A DNA stretch of 64,000 nucleotides from Leptospira barantonii (lineage in GTDB: Bacteria > Spirochaetota > Leptospiria > Leptospirales > Leptospiraceae), in contig NZ_NPDS01000001.1 in the NCBI RefSeq assembly GCF_002811925.1, positions 62,001-126,000 on the forward strand. Reading direction: 5' to 3'. This document shows, piece after piece, positions 42,458 to 61,865 of the stretch; the first letter of the stretch is position 1, and each line of letters starts with the position of its first letter. Both the position numbers and the translations under genes were made by a program. Under the pieces are notes generated by a model that searched no databases, was not told where the DNA came from, and saw only the letters and a list, made by a program, of their open reading frames with translations.

Positions 42458-42759
42458 TTGTTTCTTTCTGAAACGAAAAATTCCCGTTCCGGAATCGCGA
42501 TCCTTTCGTTCGGTCGAAACTCCTTAAAGGATGGAGAAAGGGCCGAAAAAGATCTTATTTAAAAAAAGATTCTCAAATCTTAAAAGATCCAGGGGAGAAT
42601 GAATCGGAACGCCTCTTTTACAAGCATATTTTTCGAATTCCAGACGGAGCCGTTTGTTCTTTGCGAACTCAAAGCTTTTCCTAAAAAATGTCGGGAAAAT
42701 TGTCACAGAAGTAAACTATTGTTGCAATTGTTGTTAAAAAAAGTATTTATTGTCGATTT
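42458..42759. other. 302-bp divergent intergenic region
   Basis: It separates the divergent SpoIIE-type and phospholipase-like genes, so it should hold both promoters. The right half is AT-rich (TTGTTGCAATTGTTGTTAAAAAAAG region). A short frame at 42524-42706 has no support. No RNA, repeat or clear operator seen. Confidence 0.5.
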
Positions 42760-43770
42760 ATGTTTTGGAAGAAATTGACTAAATTCTTTTTCATTCTTCT
42801 TTTGCTGTTATGTCACAGCCTGAATGCGTATCAAGAAGATGGACATTTTTACACGGTGCAAACCGTTTTAAATAATTTTCATACTCCTTCTCCGTTGACA
42901 AAGGATGAAATCGCTCTCGTAGCTTTTTGCACTCAACTTCCCGACGAGGTTCCCGAGTTAGACGCGATCACCGTTTATAAAAAACTTGCACTTAAACATC
43001 CGTTCGATTATCTACTTTGGGTTTTTACCGATCACGGTTCGCCAAAGACCCTGGGAAGAATGGCGGAAGTGCAACAGTTGCTTCACGGTTTGACCGGAGG
43101 TGACAGCGAACATCTGAGAAACGTTGCGCTCGTTACCTTGGATCGTCTTCGAAACGATCTTACCTCCAAAAAAGAAAAACCTCCCGAAAAACTTTGCGCG
43201 TTGGGTTTCGCATTTCATCTTTTGGGAGATTCTTTCGCACATCGTAAACTGCGGAATGATAAAAAGATGTACCCCACTGGAAGAGGTCACGCTTCCGATA
43301 TGACCTTGCCCGATCATCCGGTTCACAGTATGGAACGTGTTTCCGATTGGGAGAATTACGCAAAGGGAATTCCCGGTTTGTTTCGTTCAAACTTAAAAGA
43401 GGTCGTGATCAATGACGACTTCCCGAAGGCAAAGGAACTTACCACCAACAATCCTTGGCATTGTATTTTCGGAACCAAGTGCGAGGATAAACTTAGGAAA
43501 ATTCTTCTCAATCGTTTGACCGAATCCAAGTCGTATCCGAAATACAATCCGATTCAAAAGGAACGTTATCCCGCAAACAATTGTCAGGAATACGTTCAAA
43601 GAGTTGTGGAACAAAAAGATATTCCTTTCACTCCCGATTGCGGAGGTTCTTGGAAAATTTATAAACAAGTTTCTTTGGATGTTTGGAAACGGCTCGGTTA
43701 TTTCGACGACGAGAAGTCCCGCAAACAAATCCAACTCTATGAGGGAGACGACCTATGGCAGAATCGTTAA
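42760..43770 (+). CDS. Exported zinc-dependent phospholipase C-like protein
   Basis: 336 residues with a signal peptide (FFFILLLLLCHSLNA). The motif FHLLGDSFAH (152-161) and an early DGHFYTVQ (His29) resemble the histidine-rich zinc sites of the phospholipase C/S1-P1 nuclease fold. Residues His153, Asp157 and His161 are in place. Several cysteines at the C-terminal half suggest disulfides, fitting a periplasmic or secreted enzyme. Substrate not known. Its stop overlaps the next gene by 16 bases, so they are in an operon that may continue to the GMC oxidoreductase. Confidence 0.72.
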   Translation: MFWKKLTKFFFILLLLLCHSLNAYQEDGHFYTVQTVLNNFHTPSPLTKDEIALVAFCTQLPDEVPELDAITVYKKLALKHPFDYLLWVFTDHGSPKTLGRMAEVQQLLHGLTGGDSEHLRNVALVTLDRLRNDLTSKKEKPPEKLCALGFAFHLLGDSFAHRKLRNDKKMYPTGRGHASDMTLPDHPVHSMERVSDWENYAKGIPGLFRSNLKEVVINDDFPKAKELTTNNPWHCIFGTKCEDKLRKILLNRLTESKSYPKYNPIQKERYPANNCQEYVQRVVEQKDIPFTPDCGGSWKIYKQVSLDVWKRLGYFDDEKSRKQIQLYEGDDLWQNR

Positions 43771-44189
43771 GCGAAGAGAACCCGCGTAAAAAAAGAAAAA
43801 AGAAAGTAAAGAACAAGGCGATCTGGGGAGAAGTTCTGATCGTATTCGCAGGTCTTCCGATTCTGATCGGTTGGATCGTGGCCCGCACCTTTGTATGCTG
43901 GGGCAACTTAAGTTTTACGGGAGAAGTGTTCTGTACGATCTCGGGCGGGATCAATCCTCTTCTTCTTATCTTGACCTTTTTCCTGATCTTATTCAGTTTT
44001 TTCGATCTTCATCAACTCGGAGACGAAATCGAGGAACTGCCGAAGTGGTCTTCGAAACGAATTTATAAGGGATTTAAGTCCTTAGAGAACTGGGATAAGT
44101 TCCATTTTATTTTTTCCGCGGTTTCGTTTTTGGGCGCGTTGATCATCGGGATTTATCTTTTGAATCATTTCGAGTTTAGTTTATTCTGA
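43755..44189 (+). CDS. Small membrane protein, unknown function
   Basis: 144 residues. A Lys/Arg-rich start (RKKRKKKVKNKAIW) precedes three hydrophobic helices (LIVFAGLPILIGWIV, LLLILTFFLILFSFF, FLGALIIGIYLL). The start at 43755 has GAGGGAG upstream and overlaps the phospholipase-like gene. No family recognised. Probably a partner or membrane anchor for its neighbours. Confidence 0.7.
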   Translation: MAESLSEENPRKKRKKKVKNKAIWGEVLIVFAGLPILIGWIVARTFVCWGNLSFTGEVFCTISGGINPLLLILTFFLILFSFFDLHQLGDEIEELPKWSSKRIYKGFKSLENWDKFHFIFSAVSFLGALIIGIYLLNHFEFSLF

Positions 44190-44216
44190 TATACATATAT
44201 AGTCTTTGGGGTTGTA

Positions 44217-45941
44217 ATGAAAAAATATGAAGCGGTTGTGATTGGTACCGGTTTCGGCGGAGCCGTAAACGGTTGTAGATTAAGTAAAAAGTGGCCGGGA
44301 CAGGTTTTGATTCTGGAACGGGGAAAACGTTATCCAAAGGGTTCTTTCCCGCGTTCTCCGCACGATATGTCCAAAAACTTTTGGAATGTTCCCGAAGAAA
44401 ACAGCTCCAGGGTTCGTCCTAAAAAGTTGTCCAGGTTGAATCAAACCGGGTTATTCGACATTCGAAACTACAAACACATGGACGTTGTGATCTCCGCGGG
44501 TTTAGGCGGGGGATCCTTGATTTACGCGAACGTATTTCTTGAACCGCCCGATCATATCTTCGACGAACGTTGGCCCGCGAACGTAAAAAAGAAAAGCCTT
44601 ACATCGTATTACAAAATCGTAAAAGAGGTTTTGGGTTCCAGACCGATTCCGATCAACGACGATCCGCGTAGAAAAATCGTACGCACCGAACTCTATCAAA
44701 AGTTCGCGAAGTCCGCGGGAAGAGAATCCAAACTCGCCGACATCAACGTATTCTTCGGAAACGATTTTAAAAAACCGACAGAGATCGGACTTCAGGAAAA
44801 AAATCGTTACGGCGCGGTTCAAACATCCTGCGTTTATTGCGCGGAATGTGATATAGGATGTAACACACATTCCAAAAACACGTTGGATCTGAATTATCTA
44901 TTCGTTGCGGAGAATAAATACAAAGCCGACGTTCGAACCGAACACCTCGTTCATAAGATCGTGCCACTCGGACCGGACGGAAACGACAATCCTTCCGCAC
45001 ACGGAGAAAACGGATACAGGGTTTATTACAGAGACTTCGGAGGAAAGACAAGGGAACTCACTTCGGTCGTTACAAAACGAGTTGTGGTCTCCGCGGGCAC
45101 GTTAGGAAGTACCGAACTTCTTTTGAGATGTAAGGAAGAATTTAAAACACTTCCGGATATTTCCGATCATCTCGGACTTCAATTCTCGGGTAACGGTGAC
45201 TTCTTATCCTTTGCGGTGAAAGGAAAAGAACCTGCGAATCCGAACTATGGTCCTGTTATCACTCAATACACGGATTATAATTTATTCAAGAGTTACGATC
45301 CTAAAAAAGCGTTCGTACTTCAGGATGCGAGTTATCCGGTTTTCGCTTCTTACTTTGCGGAAGCCGCGATTCCTTGGTTTTTAAGAATCGGATTTTTCTT
45401 TCACATGATCGGAGAGCTGTTCAAACGATTTTTGAGCGGAAAAATTTTCGGGAAAGTGGGTTATCTATTGAGCGAACTGATGAAGGGAGATTTGTCCTAT
45501 ACATCTGCGGTTTTGCTTTGTATGGGAATCGATCGCGCAGACGGAAGAATGGTATGGGATCGAAAAAGAGGATTTCAAGTTCAATGGCCGCAAAAGAACA
45601 GTATGTCGCTTTATCAGGCGATTCTCGGAGTGATGAAGGACTTCGCTTCGTTTATCAAAGCGGATTCTTACTTTCCTCTTCCCACTTGGGCTTGGCCGAT
45701 TCGAAACAACGTCTCCGTACACCCGTTAGGCGGTTGTATACTCGGTAATTCAAAAGTAAACGCGGTAACTTCTGCGGATTCCAAGACATTCGGTCAGGTT
45801 TTTTCGTATCAAGGATTGTATGTTGCGGACGGAAGTTTATCTCCGACCGCGATTGGCGCCAATCCTTCGATGACAATCGCCGCTCTTTCCGAAAGAGTTG
45901 CGGAGGGGATTACGGGAATTAAGCCGACAGCGAAACTTTAA
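44217..45941 (+). CDS. GMC oxidoreductase with four-cysteine motif (cholesterol-oxidase-like)
   Basis: 574 residues. The FAD-binding GTGFGG at the N-terminus and GLGGGSLIYANVF follow the GMC/cholesterol oxidase pattern. A C-x2-C-x2-C-x3-C motif (Cys205, 208, 211, 215) is ferredoxin-like. HPLGGC and the ending DGSLSPTAIGANPSMTIAALSE complete the fold. It oxidises an alcohol; substrate unknown. It starts 27 bases after the small membrane protein gene and is probably cotranscribed with it. The closest relative here is the enzyme at 51591-53159. Confidence 0.9.
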   Translation: MKKYEAVVIGTGFGGAVNGCRLSKKWPGQVLILERGKRYPKGSFPRSPHDMSKNFWNVPEENSSRVRPKKLSRLNQTGLFDIRNYKHMDVVISAGLGGGSLIYANVFLEPPDHIFDERWPANVKKKSLTSYYKIVKEVLGSRPIPINDDPRRKIVRTELYQKFAKSAGRESKLADINVFFGNDFKKPTEIGLQEKNRYGAVQTSCVYCAECDIGCNTHSKNTLDLNYLFVAENKYKADVRTEHLVHKIVPLGPDGNDNPSAHGENGYRVYYRDFGGKTRELTSVVTKRVVVSAGTLGSTELLLRCKEEFKTLPDISDHLGLQFSGNGDFLSFAVKGKEPANPNYGPVITQYTDYNLFKSYDPKKAFVLQDASYPVFASYFAEAAIPWFLRIGFFFHMIGELFKRFLSGKIFGKVGYLLSELMKGDLSYTSAVLLCMGIDRADGRMVWDRKRGFQVQWPQKNSMSLYQAILGVMKDFASFIKADSYFPLPTWAWPIRNNVSVHPLGGCILGNSKVNAVTSADSKTFGQVFSYQGLYVADGSLSPTAIGANPSMTIAALSERVAEGITGIKPTAKL

Positions 45942-45953
45942 TAAAAAAATCAT

Positions 45954-46024
45954 AATTCTGCAGGCGCTGAAACAATGTGGAGAATTTTTAGCCAAAAATA
46001 TTCGTCTAACAGGCTTGCAGAATT
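45954..46024. promoter_or_regulatory. Spaced inverted repeat ahead of the sAC-like gene
   Basis: AATTCTGCA (45954-45962) and TGCAGAATT (46016-46024), nine-bp arms about 53 bases apart, in the 119-bp gap before the 1399-residue gene. Could be a looping operator or an RNA stem; chance is possible. Confidence 0.3.
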
Positions 46025-46060
46025 AAATACACAAAAATAACATTCGTTTTTAGGATTAAT

Positions 46061-50260
<4,200 letters not shown>

Positions 50261-50372
50261 TTAGATCGTATTCTGCAAAGTTAAGAATGGAGAATGCGTG
50301 CTTGAGTAGTGAACGATTCGAGACGCGCGTTTAATAATCGTCGAAACACACGTATCAAAGAAAGATTATTGA

Positions 50373-50765
50373 ATGATGAATGATCCTGCGTTAGAACACA
50401 TTACGGATGCGAATCTCAAAATTGTTTACAAACAACTTCCTTGGGAGCCGGTTCTTGCGTTGAAATTTGGGGAAGAATTTTTTCCAAATTCTCCCTTTAA
50501 ATTGGCTATGTTACAAGCGATGAGATGTTCGATCGACGCGATCATATCGGATATTAAAGAACATCCTCAACACATGAAAGACGGGCGCTATAACGAAGAA
50601 GGAATTCCTTTTTATCAGAGAAAAATCGAAGAGATTGAAATGCTTATCGATGTTCAAAGATCCTCGGGACAAACGAACGAAATCTATTTAAACTGGAAAA
50701 TTTCCAGAACGACTTGGAAAAGTCGTGAAAATATAATCGCCGATTTAAAAAAGTGGGAATCGTAA
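50373..50765 (+). CDS. Hypothetical protein
   Basis: 130 residues, acidic and soluble, no signal peptide. Family not recognised; it is mostly helical, with a motif MRCSIDAIISDIKEHPQHMK. Starts at an ATG 113 bases after the sAC-like gene; may be in the same transcript. Followed by a strong inverted repeat. Confidence 0.6.
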   Translation: MMNDPALEHITDANLKIVYKQLPWEPVLALKFGEEFFPNSPFKLAMLQAMRCSIDAIISDIKEHPQHMKDGRYNEEGIPFYQRKIEEIEMLIDVQRSSGQTNEIYLNWKISRTTWKSRENIIADLKKWES

Positions 50766-50821
50766 TTCACGTTGGAATTCCCGGTTCATTTTTGCGAAAC
50801 GAATTCGGGAACTGTAACTCT

Positions 50822-50864
50822 TAGATAAGATCGCGAGAACGTGAAAGTTTCGCGATCTTATCTA
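50822..50864. terminator. 15-bp perfect hairpin between convergent genes
   Basis: TAGATAAGATCGCGA (50822-50836) and its complement (50850-50864) enclose a 13-nt loop. The stem begins at the base after the stop codon of the methyltransferase gene. There is no good T tract on either strand, so it may be a bidirectional terminator or RNA-stability element. Confidence 0.6.
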
Positions 50865-51575
50865 TTACTTCGCTTTTTTTCCAACGAAGAACGCGATCGC
50901 ACCGATCACATACAATTCGTATTCTTTGAAGTTTTCTTTCAACGCCGCTTCGAGATCGGGAAGAGTGTCCTGAGTATTGTGAAACACGCCTTTTTTGTTT
51001 AAATTCTTCATTCCTCTTCTGGATAACAAATGAGTTTGACCGAGATCGTGTAAACCCGTGGAACCGAAGATCACGCCGTCGGGCGTGCGGATTTTCAAAA
51101 GATTCTTAAACGCGGTGGATGCTTTTGTGCGGATCGGACCCGGAACGCAGTGAAATAAAAAACTCATTCCGATCGAATCGAATTTTTCCTTCGTGTTGAT
51201 CGGCTCGAGAATATTGGCTCTATACGCGTTGAATTTTCCTGAGAGATGAGAAAGTCTTCTTCTTGCTTCGATCAAACTGTTTGCGTTGAGATCCATAACC
51301 GAGATCGTCGGTTTTGCAACGGGGAATTTCGCCTTCTGTAAAAGATAACCCGTTCCCACTCCGATATCCAAATGATTTCCGGTTAAATTTTTCGTGTATA
51401 AATCGACCATGTTTTGCGGATCACAACGCCAAAACCATCGACTGATAATATGTAAAACCACGAGGTCGTAAATTCTTAAAAAGCTGGTCGTATAGACTTG
51501 TTGTCCGGCGATCACTTCCGGGCTGTATTGATTCTCGGACATGCCAAGATCGATATAAAGTTGGTCCTGTTGCAT
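50865..51575 (-). CDS. Class I SAM-dependent methyltransferase
   Basis: 236 residues. Motif I NHLDIGVGTGYLL and the acidic motif II SVMDLNANSLIEARRRL define a Rossmann methyltransferase. No further subgroup is clear. It is the last gene of an operon with the two GMC enzymes (15 bp after the 522-residue one), suggesting methylation of the same or a related product. It might act on a lipid or other small hydrophobic molecule. Confidence 0.85.
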   Translation of the reverse strand: MQQDQLYIDLGMSENQYSPEVIAGQQVYTTSFLRIYDLVVLHIISRWFWRCDPQNMVDLYTKNLTGNHLDIGVGTGYLLQKAKFPVAKPTISVMDLNANSLIEARRRLSHLSGKFNAYRANILEPINTKEKFDSIGMSFLFHCVPGPIRTKASTAFKNLLKIRTPDGVIFGSTGLHDLGQTHLLSRRGMKNLNKKGVFHNTQDTLPDLEAALKENFKEYELYVIGAIAFFVGKKAK

Positions 51576-51590
51576 TTTTTATTCCTTAAA

Positions 51591-53159
51591 TTATAGGCCG
51601 GCACAAATCGAAGCCGCGGTATGTTCCGCGACCGCCGAGATCGTCATTACGGGATGAAATCCGATCGAAGAAGGAATCACCGATCCGTCCGCGATGAATA
51701 GATTTTTATAACCGAAAACTTCTCCGGTTTCCGCAACAACTCCTTTGTCCGGGTTGGCCGCAAGAATACAACCGCCCAACGAGTGAACAGATATGATTCG
51801 ATTGAATATTAGAAAAGTTGCAAGTGGTCCGAATTGTCCGCCGTATGCGTCTCCAACCTGTTGCATCGAGGCGGTCATATCCTTGATGAGAGTTTGATTC
51901 TCTTTGGAGTAATTCCACTTAACGTCGATGTTCTTTCCGCATCGAACGATTCTTCCGTTTGCGTTGTCTCTTCCGATCGCGAACAGGTTCGTCATATAAG
52001 TCGGATTTCCCGCACCGGGTGCGCCCGGCGGAAGGGGTTTGGACAGTAATCCTTTTTTAAAGATAAATGGAAGAACCCATTTCAGACTTTTCCAAAAAAG
52101 AGGACCGATCAATCTCAAGAACCAATTCGGTTTAGCGATTCCTAATGAAGCAAGTACGGTCATCACAGGCTGATTGAACGTAGGCGCGGCCATCGTGAAT
52201 TGAAAACCTTTCGGAAAATAATTGATTACCGTGGTCACGTCCGGACCGTCCCAAGGTTTGAGATCGGTTTTGCTGGATTCGATTCCGCCGAGAAAGTCCC
52301 CGTTGCCGGAATATCCTTTGCCGAGATGTTTGCTCAGGTTCGGAAGTGTTTTGTATTTGTCCCTGCTGTTGAAAAGAATTCGGTTGGTTCCCAAGGTCCC
52401 CGCGGAAAGAACGACTCGTTTCGCGTACACGGAATGTTTTTGTCCGGTTTCGGTGTTCTCATAATGGACTACGTAGCCGTTTTTTGGGTCGGGAGCGATA
52501 TGAGAAACCAAAGAATCGGTTTGAAAGACGGCTCCGTTTTTTTGCGCGTCGGCAATATAATTAAAATCTAATGTATTCTTCGCTCCGTGGTTGCAACCGA
52601 ATTCACATTCGGCGCATCGAACGCAGGTGGATTGCCCGGGTCTTGCGGGATTCAACCAACTCGCGGCCTCGTCCGGATCGAAATACGTATGTTGATTGAG
52701 TTCCGCGGCGGCGCGAAATTTATTTCGTTTCGGAAGGTCCCATTCGGGAGGAACCGGTTTTACGTCCAATTTGGAAGCGACCTTATCGTAGTAAGGATCT
52801 AAAAAACTTCTGTTAAACGGCGCGGGCCAACGAGGATCGTCAAAAACTTTTTGATCGGGTCGGATATGAATGTTCGCGTAAATTAAAGAACCTCCGCCCA
52901 AACCGGAAGCGGTGACGGTTCCCAGGCCGCTGAAAAAGTTCAGTTCGTAAAGACCGAGTGATTTTCTTTTTTTGGGATAACGCCAGAGGAGATTGTTCAC
53001 TTGGGTTACGTCTCTCGGGAATTGTCCAGGTGAATATTTTTTCCCCCTTTCCAAAACGAGAACCTTTTGTCCTTTTTCGGAAAGTCTGAGCGCGCTGATG
53101 GAGCCTCCGAATCCGGAGCCGATGACGATTGCGTCGTAATATGCGTTGTCTTGTAACAT
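51591..53159 (-). CDS. GMC oxidoreductase with four-cysteine motif
   Basis: 522 residues. GSGFGG FAD motif, then GLGGGSLIYANI, the cysteine motif C-x2-C-x2-C-x3-C (Cys179, 182, 185, 189), SLGGCIL and the ending DGSVIPSSIGFHPVMTISA. It is a paralogue of the enzyme at 44217-45941. Second gene of an operon whose first gene is the GMC-hydrolase fusion (48 bp upstream). Probable substrate: a hydrophobic alcohol; unproven. Confidence 0.9.
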   Translation of the reverse strand: MLQDNAYYDAIVIGSGFGGSISALRLSEKGQKVLVLERGKKYSPGQFPRDVTQVNNLLWRYPKKRKSLGLYELNFFSGLGTVTASGLGGGSLIYANIHIRPDQKVFDDPRWPAPFNRSFLDPYYDKVASKLDVKPVPPEWDLPKRNKFRAAAELNQHTYFDPDEAASWLNPARPGQSTCVRCAECEFGCNHGAKNTLDFNYIADAQKNGAVFQTDSLVSHIAPDPKNGYVVHYENTETGQKHSVYAKRVVLSAGTLGTNRILFNSRDKYKTLPNLSKHLGKGYSGNGDFLGGIESSKTDLKPWDGPDVTTVINYFPKGFQFTMAAPTFNQPVMTVLASLGIAKPNWFLRLIGPLFWKSLKWVLPFIFKKGLLSKPLPPGAPGAGNPTYMTNLFAIGRDNANGRIVRCGKNIDVKWNYSKENQTLIKDMTASMQQVGDAYGGQFGPLATFLIFNRIISVHSLGGCILAANPDKGVVAETGEVFGYKNLFIADGSVIPSSIGFHPVMTISAVAEHTAASICAGL

Positions 53160-53207
53160 TCTTCCTGCCGTTCGCTAATATTATGAAATTTTAAAGTATC
53201 CGATTCT

Positions 53208-56621
<3,414 letters not shown>

Positions 56622-56874
56622 TGTTTTTGCCTGGGTTAAATTGGCAAAATATTTCCAAAAAAGGAAAATATTGCAAGAAAAATAGCGTTTAGAGGATTTG
56701 AATTCCGGGAAATAATTGAATCGATCTTTGGTTGACTTCAGAACATCACTTACGGAATCTATTATCGAAAGTTCGAATATGATTGTTTAATTCCTTTTTG
56801 AAAATCCAAACCCTCGAATCCCGCAAAACGGGAAGGGGCGTTATGTATCTTTATTCAAAATCAGTAGGAATCAA

Positions 56875-57954
56875 ATGTCACTATCAACTTCAATCCTCGT
56901 TTCATACGGTTGGGATCCGGAATTCTTTCTTTCGGAATCTACATCGATCGAAAACTTAAAACCGGGACGGATTCTTTCCGTTTACGGAGAATATTCAAAA
57001 ATCCTAATAGACCACGGCGAACGTAAGGGAATCCCCTCCGGAATTCTTTTATCTTCCGGAGAATCCTTAGTCGCGGGAGACTGGGTTCTTGTACGCGAGA
57101 TCGACGGAGACGATCTTTGTATCGTGGAGAAAATTCTTCCCAGAAAAACTTTTTTACGAAGAAGCAATCCGGGACAAAAAAACCGTTCGCAGGCGATCGC
57201 GGCGAACATAGACCTGTTGCTCGTCATCATGGGTTTGGACAACGACTACAGTCCGAGAAGAATCGAACGTTATTTGTTCTTGGCGAAGGTTAGCGGCGCG
57301 CAAGCCGCGATCGTGTTGAACAAAATGGATCTTTGCGAAAGTCCGGAAATCAGATTCGACGAAATCAAAACGGTCGCCGGAGAAATTCCCGTGGAAATGA
57401 TTTCCGCTTTGGATTCAAGTCAGACTTCGACGATTCTCCGGTACATAGAACCCGGAAAAACGATCGCGTTTTTGGGATCTTCGGGTGCGGGCAAGTCCAC
57501 GATCATCAATTCATTGTTAGGTGAAACCGTCCAAAAAACGAACGAGGTCAAAACCTCGGACGGAACCGGAAGACATACCACAACTCACAGAGAATTGTTT
57601 CTATTGTCTTCGGGCGGAATTCTCATGGACAATCCCGGAATTCGGGAAGTCGGACTTTTCAGCGGAGGAAGCGAAGACGAACTCGAGGAAGTTTTTCCCG
57701 AAATCGCCTTGGCCGCGGAACAATGTCGCTTTAACGACTGTTCGCATAACGGAGAACCGGACTGCGGAGTTCAAGCGGCCTTGGAAGACGGAAGAATCGA
57801 AGAGGCTCGATATTCTTCCTATTTAAAACTCTCCAAAGAGCTGAGGGCCTATCGGATCCTAAACGATCCCGAAGAGAACAGAAAGAAAAAACAAAAGGAC
57901 AAACAAATGGCCAAAGCGTTGAGAAATCGACTGAAAGATAAGGGAAGAATGTAG
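56875..57954 (+). CDS. rsgA: Ribosome small-subunit GTPase RsgA
   Basis: 359 residues. Circularly permuted GTPase: G4 NKMDL comes before G1 GSSGAGKSTIIN (about residue 202) and G3 DNPGIR. An OB fold lies at the N-terminus, and the zinc knuckle CRFNDCSHNGEPDC near the C-terminus. It checks 30S maturation. AGGA five bases before the ATG supports the start. Followed by an unusual inverted repeat and T run. Confidence 0.96.
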   Translation: MSLSTSILVSYGWDPEFFLSESTSIENLKPGRILSVYGEYSKILIDHGERKGIPSGILLSSGESLVAGDWVLVREIDGDDLCIVEKILPRKTFLRRSNPGQKNRSQAIAANIDLLLVIMGLDNDYSPRRIERYLFLAKVSGAQAAIVLNKMDLCESPEIRFDEIKTVAGEIPVEMISALDSSQTSTILRYIEPGKTIAFLGSSGAGKSTIINSLLGETVQKTNEVKTSDGTGRHTTTHRELFLLSSGGILMDNPGIREVGLFSGGSEDELEEVFPEIALAAEQCRFNDCSHNGEPDCGVQAALEDGRIEEARYSSYLKLSKELRAYRILNDPEENRKKKQKDKQMAKALRNRLKDKGRM

Positions 57955-57970
57955 ACATTCTTCAGTCGTA

Positions 57971-58040
57971 GATTCTCCTTCGGGTATTTCGGGAAATAAA
58001 ATGCTTTTTTCGAAAAAACCTAGAAGGAGAATCGTTTTTT
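57971..58040 (+). terminator. Long-range inverted repeat with inner palindrome and T run
   Basis: GATTCTCCTTC (57971-57981) pairs with GAAGGAGAATC (58023-58033), followed by GTTTTTT. The loop holds a second perfect palindrome TTTTTTCGAAAAAA (58005-58018). It could end rsgA transcripts. The right arm is repeated exactly at 58662-58672 as the clpP-paralogue ribosome-binding site. Confidence 0.55.
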
Positions 58041-58077
58041 AAGAACCAAAATTCTGCGAACCGGGACCTTTAAACGT

Positions 58078-58659
58078 ATGAAAGACAAATCCTATATCGA
58101 ACTTTTGGAAAACGCAAAAACCGGAGATCATCGATCTTGGACGGAATTGCAGAACCGATTTTCCCGCTTCGCTTATCAACACGCAGTGAAAATTCTCAAG
58201 GACGAGGATCTTTCCGAGGACGTGGTCCAGGAATCCTTTTGGGATCTTTATAGAAATCTAAACGGAATCAAGGTTCTCGAAGCGTTTCCGATCCTTCTCA
58301 AAAGAGCCGTCATCAAACACGGGGATCGAATCTTACGAAAAAAGGAAAATCAAAGTCTGGTTTTCGCTGATCCGAAACAGATCGAACAAAACGCGGGTGA
58401 AACTCATCTTTCCTATTTCGAAAACGAACGTTCGGAAGCGATCCGTAAAAATCTAAACGAACTTTCCCCGGAAGATCGAAAACTGATCGAACTGTATTAT
58501 TACAAAAATTTTACGTTAGACGAAATTTCTAAGTCGCAGGGAAAAACGCTTTCGTTTATCAAAAAAAGACATCTGAAGTTGAAGGATATTCTTAGGGACG
58601 GAATCGGGGAAATTTACAGACCCGAGGCTTGTCTTCGATTTCTTTCGGCCGCGGCTTAA
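58078..58659 (+). CDS. ECF-type RNA polymerase sigma factor
   Basis: 193 residues. Region 2 (about 20-75: DEDLSEDVVQESFWDLYRNL) and region 4 (about 125-175: LSPEDRKLIELYYYKNFTLDE, then ISKSQGKTLSFIKKRHLKLK) are separated by a short linker. This is the two-domain layout of extracytoplasmic-function sigma factors. No anti-sigma gene is adjacent. It starts an operon with a ClpP paralogue fifteen bases downstream, so regulated proteolysis may control the factor. Confidence 0.88.
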   Translation: MKDKSYIELLENAKTGDHRSWTELQNRFSRFAYQHAVKILKDEDLSEDVVQESFWDLYRNLNGIKVLEAFPILLKRAVIKHGDRILRKKENQSLVFADPKQIEQNAGETHLSYFENERSEAIRKNLNELSPEDRKLIELYYYKNFTLDEISKSQGKTLSFIKKRHLKLKDILRDGIGEIYRPEACLRFLSAAA

Positions 58660-58674
58660 ACGAAGGAGAATCTA

Positions 58675-59277
58675 TTGGAAGCAACTCAGATCTATTCTTC
58701 TCCACAGATCGAATCCGTTTATCTCGAACAACGAAAAGTTTTTCTTTGGGGAGAGGTGAACGACAGCTCCGCGAGATATTTGATCGATCGATTCTTATAT
58801 CTGGAAGCGGTGGATCCCACGAGACCGATTTCGCTTTACATTCATTCTCCCGGCGGTTCGACTTACGCGGGTTTGGCGATCTTGGACGTGATGAATAGCG
58901 TTCGTCCTCCGGTGTATACGACCTGTCTGGGAATGGCTATGTCTTTCGGAGCGGTTCTTCTTCTTTGCGGGGATAAGGGAAATCGTTCGGCGTATCCGCA
59001 CAGTAAAATTCTAATCCATCAACCCCACGTTATGGGAGAATTTAAGGGGCCCGCGGAAGACATTCGTATTTTTGCGGAATCCGTTAAGAGAGAAAAAGAT
59101 CTTTTGAACGAAATTATGGCAAATGCGACGGGTCAACCATTGGATCGAATCGTGCAGGACACGGATCGGGATTCTTGGTTTTCCGCAAAAGAAGCGCTGA
59201 AATACGGAATGATTGATAAGATTCTCGGTGCGGGAATCGAAGAAAAGGAATCGTCTATTGATTTTAAAGAACGCTAA
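58675..59277 (+). CDS. ClpP-type protease subunit (paralogue)
   Basis: 200 residues, ClpP length. The catalytic triad is intact: Ser in GMAMSFGAVLL, His in ILIHQPHV and Asp in DTDRDSWF, as is the oxyanion HSPGGS. It forms barrel rings with a Clp ATPase to degrade proteins. Start is TTG, set by AGGAG five bases upstream. Bacteria with two or more ClpP often combine them in one complex. It sits behind an ECF sigma factor rather than clpX, so it is likely the secondary ClpP. Confidence 0.93.
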   Translation: MEATQIYSSPQIESVYLEQRKVFLWGEVNDSSARYLIDRFLYLEAVDPTRPISLYIHSPGGSTYAGLAILDVMNSVRPPVYTTCLGMAMSFGAVLLLCGDKGNRSAYPHSKILIHQPHVMGEFKGPAEDIRIFAESVKREKDLLNEIMANATGQPLDRIVQDTDRDSWFSAKEALKYGMIDKILGAGIEEKESSIDFKER

Positions 59278-59376
59278 AAAGATCTTGAGTTGAAAAAATC
59301 TTTTTACTCATAAAATAGATCCCGGAAAGTATCTCAAAAATAGCCGTTCCGATTTTTTGGTTTTTCCGTTTTCAAT

Positions 59377-61848
<2,472 letters not shown>

Positions 61849-61865
61849 TCTTCAGTCGAGAATAT

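Noticed and set aside
42524..42706. 60-codon minus-strand frame in the divergent gap
   Set aside because: No ribosome-binding site, composition random, lies where two promoters are expected.
58629..58898. 89-codon frame overlapping the sigma factor and ClpP genes
   Set aside because: Arginine/serine-rich shadow of two clear genes in another frame.
59286..59310. TGAGT...ACTCA hairpin after the ClpP paralogue
   Set aside because: Short AT-rich stem with mismatch and no T tract; too weak to call.
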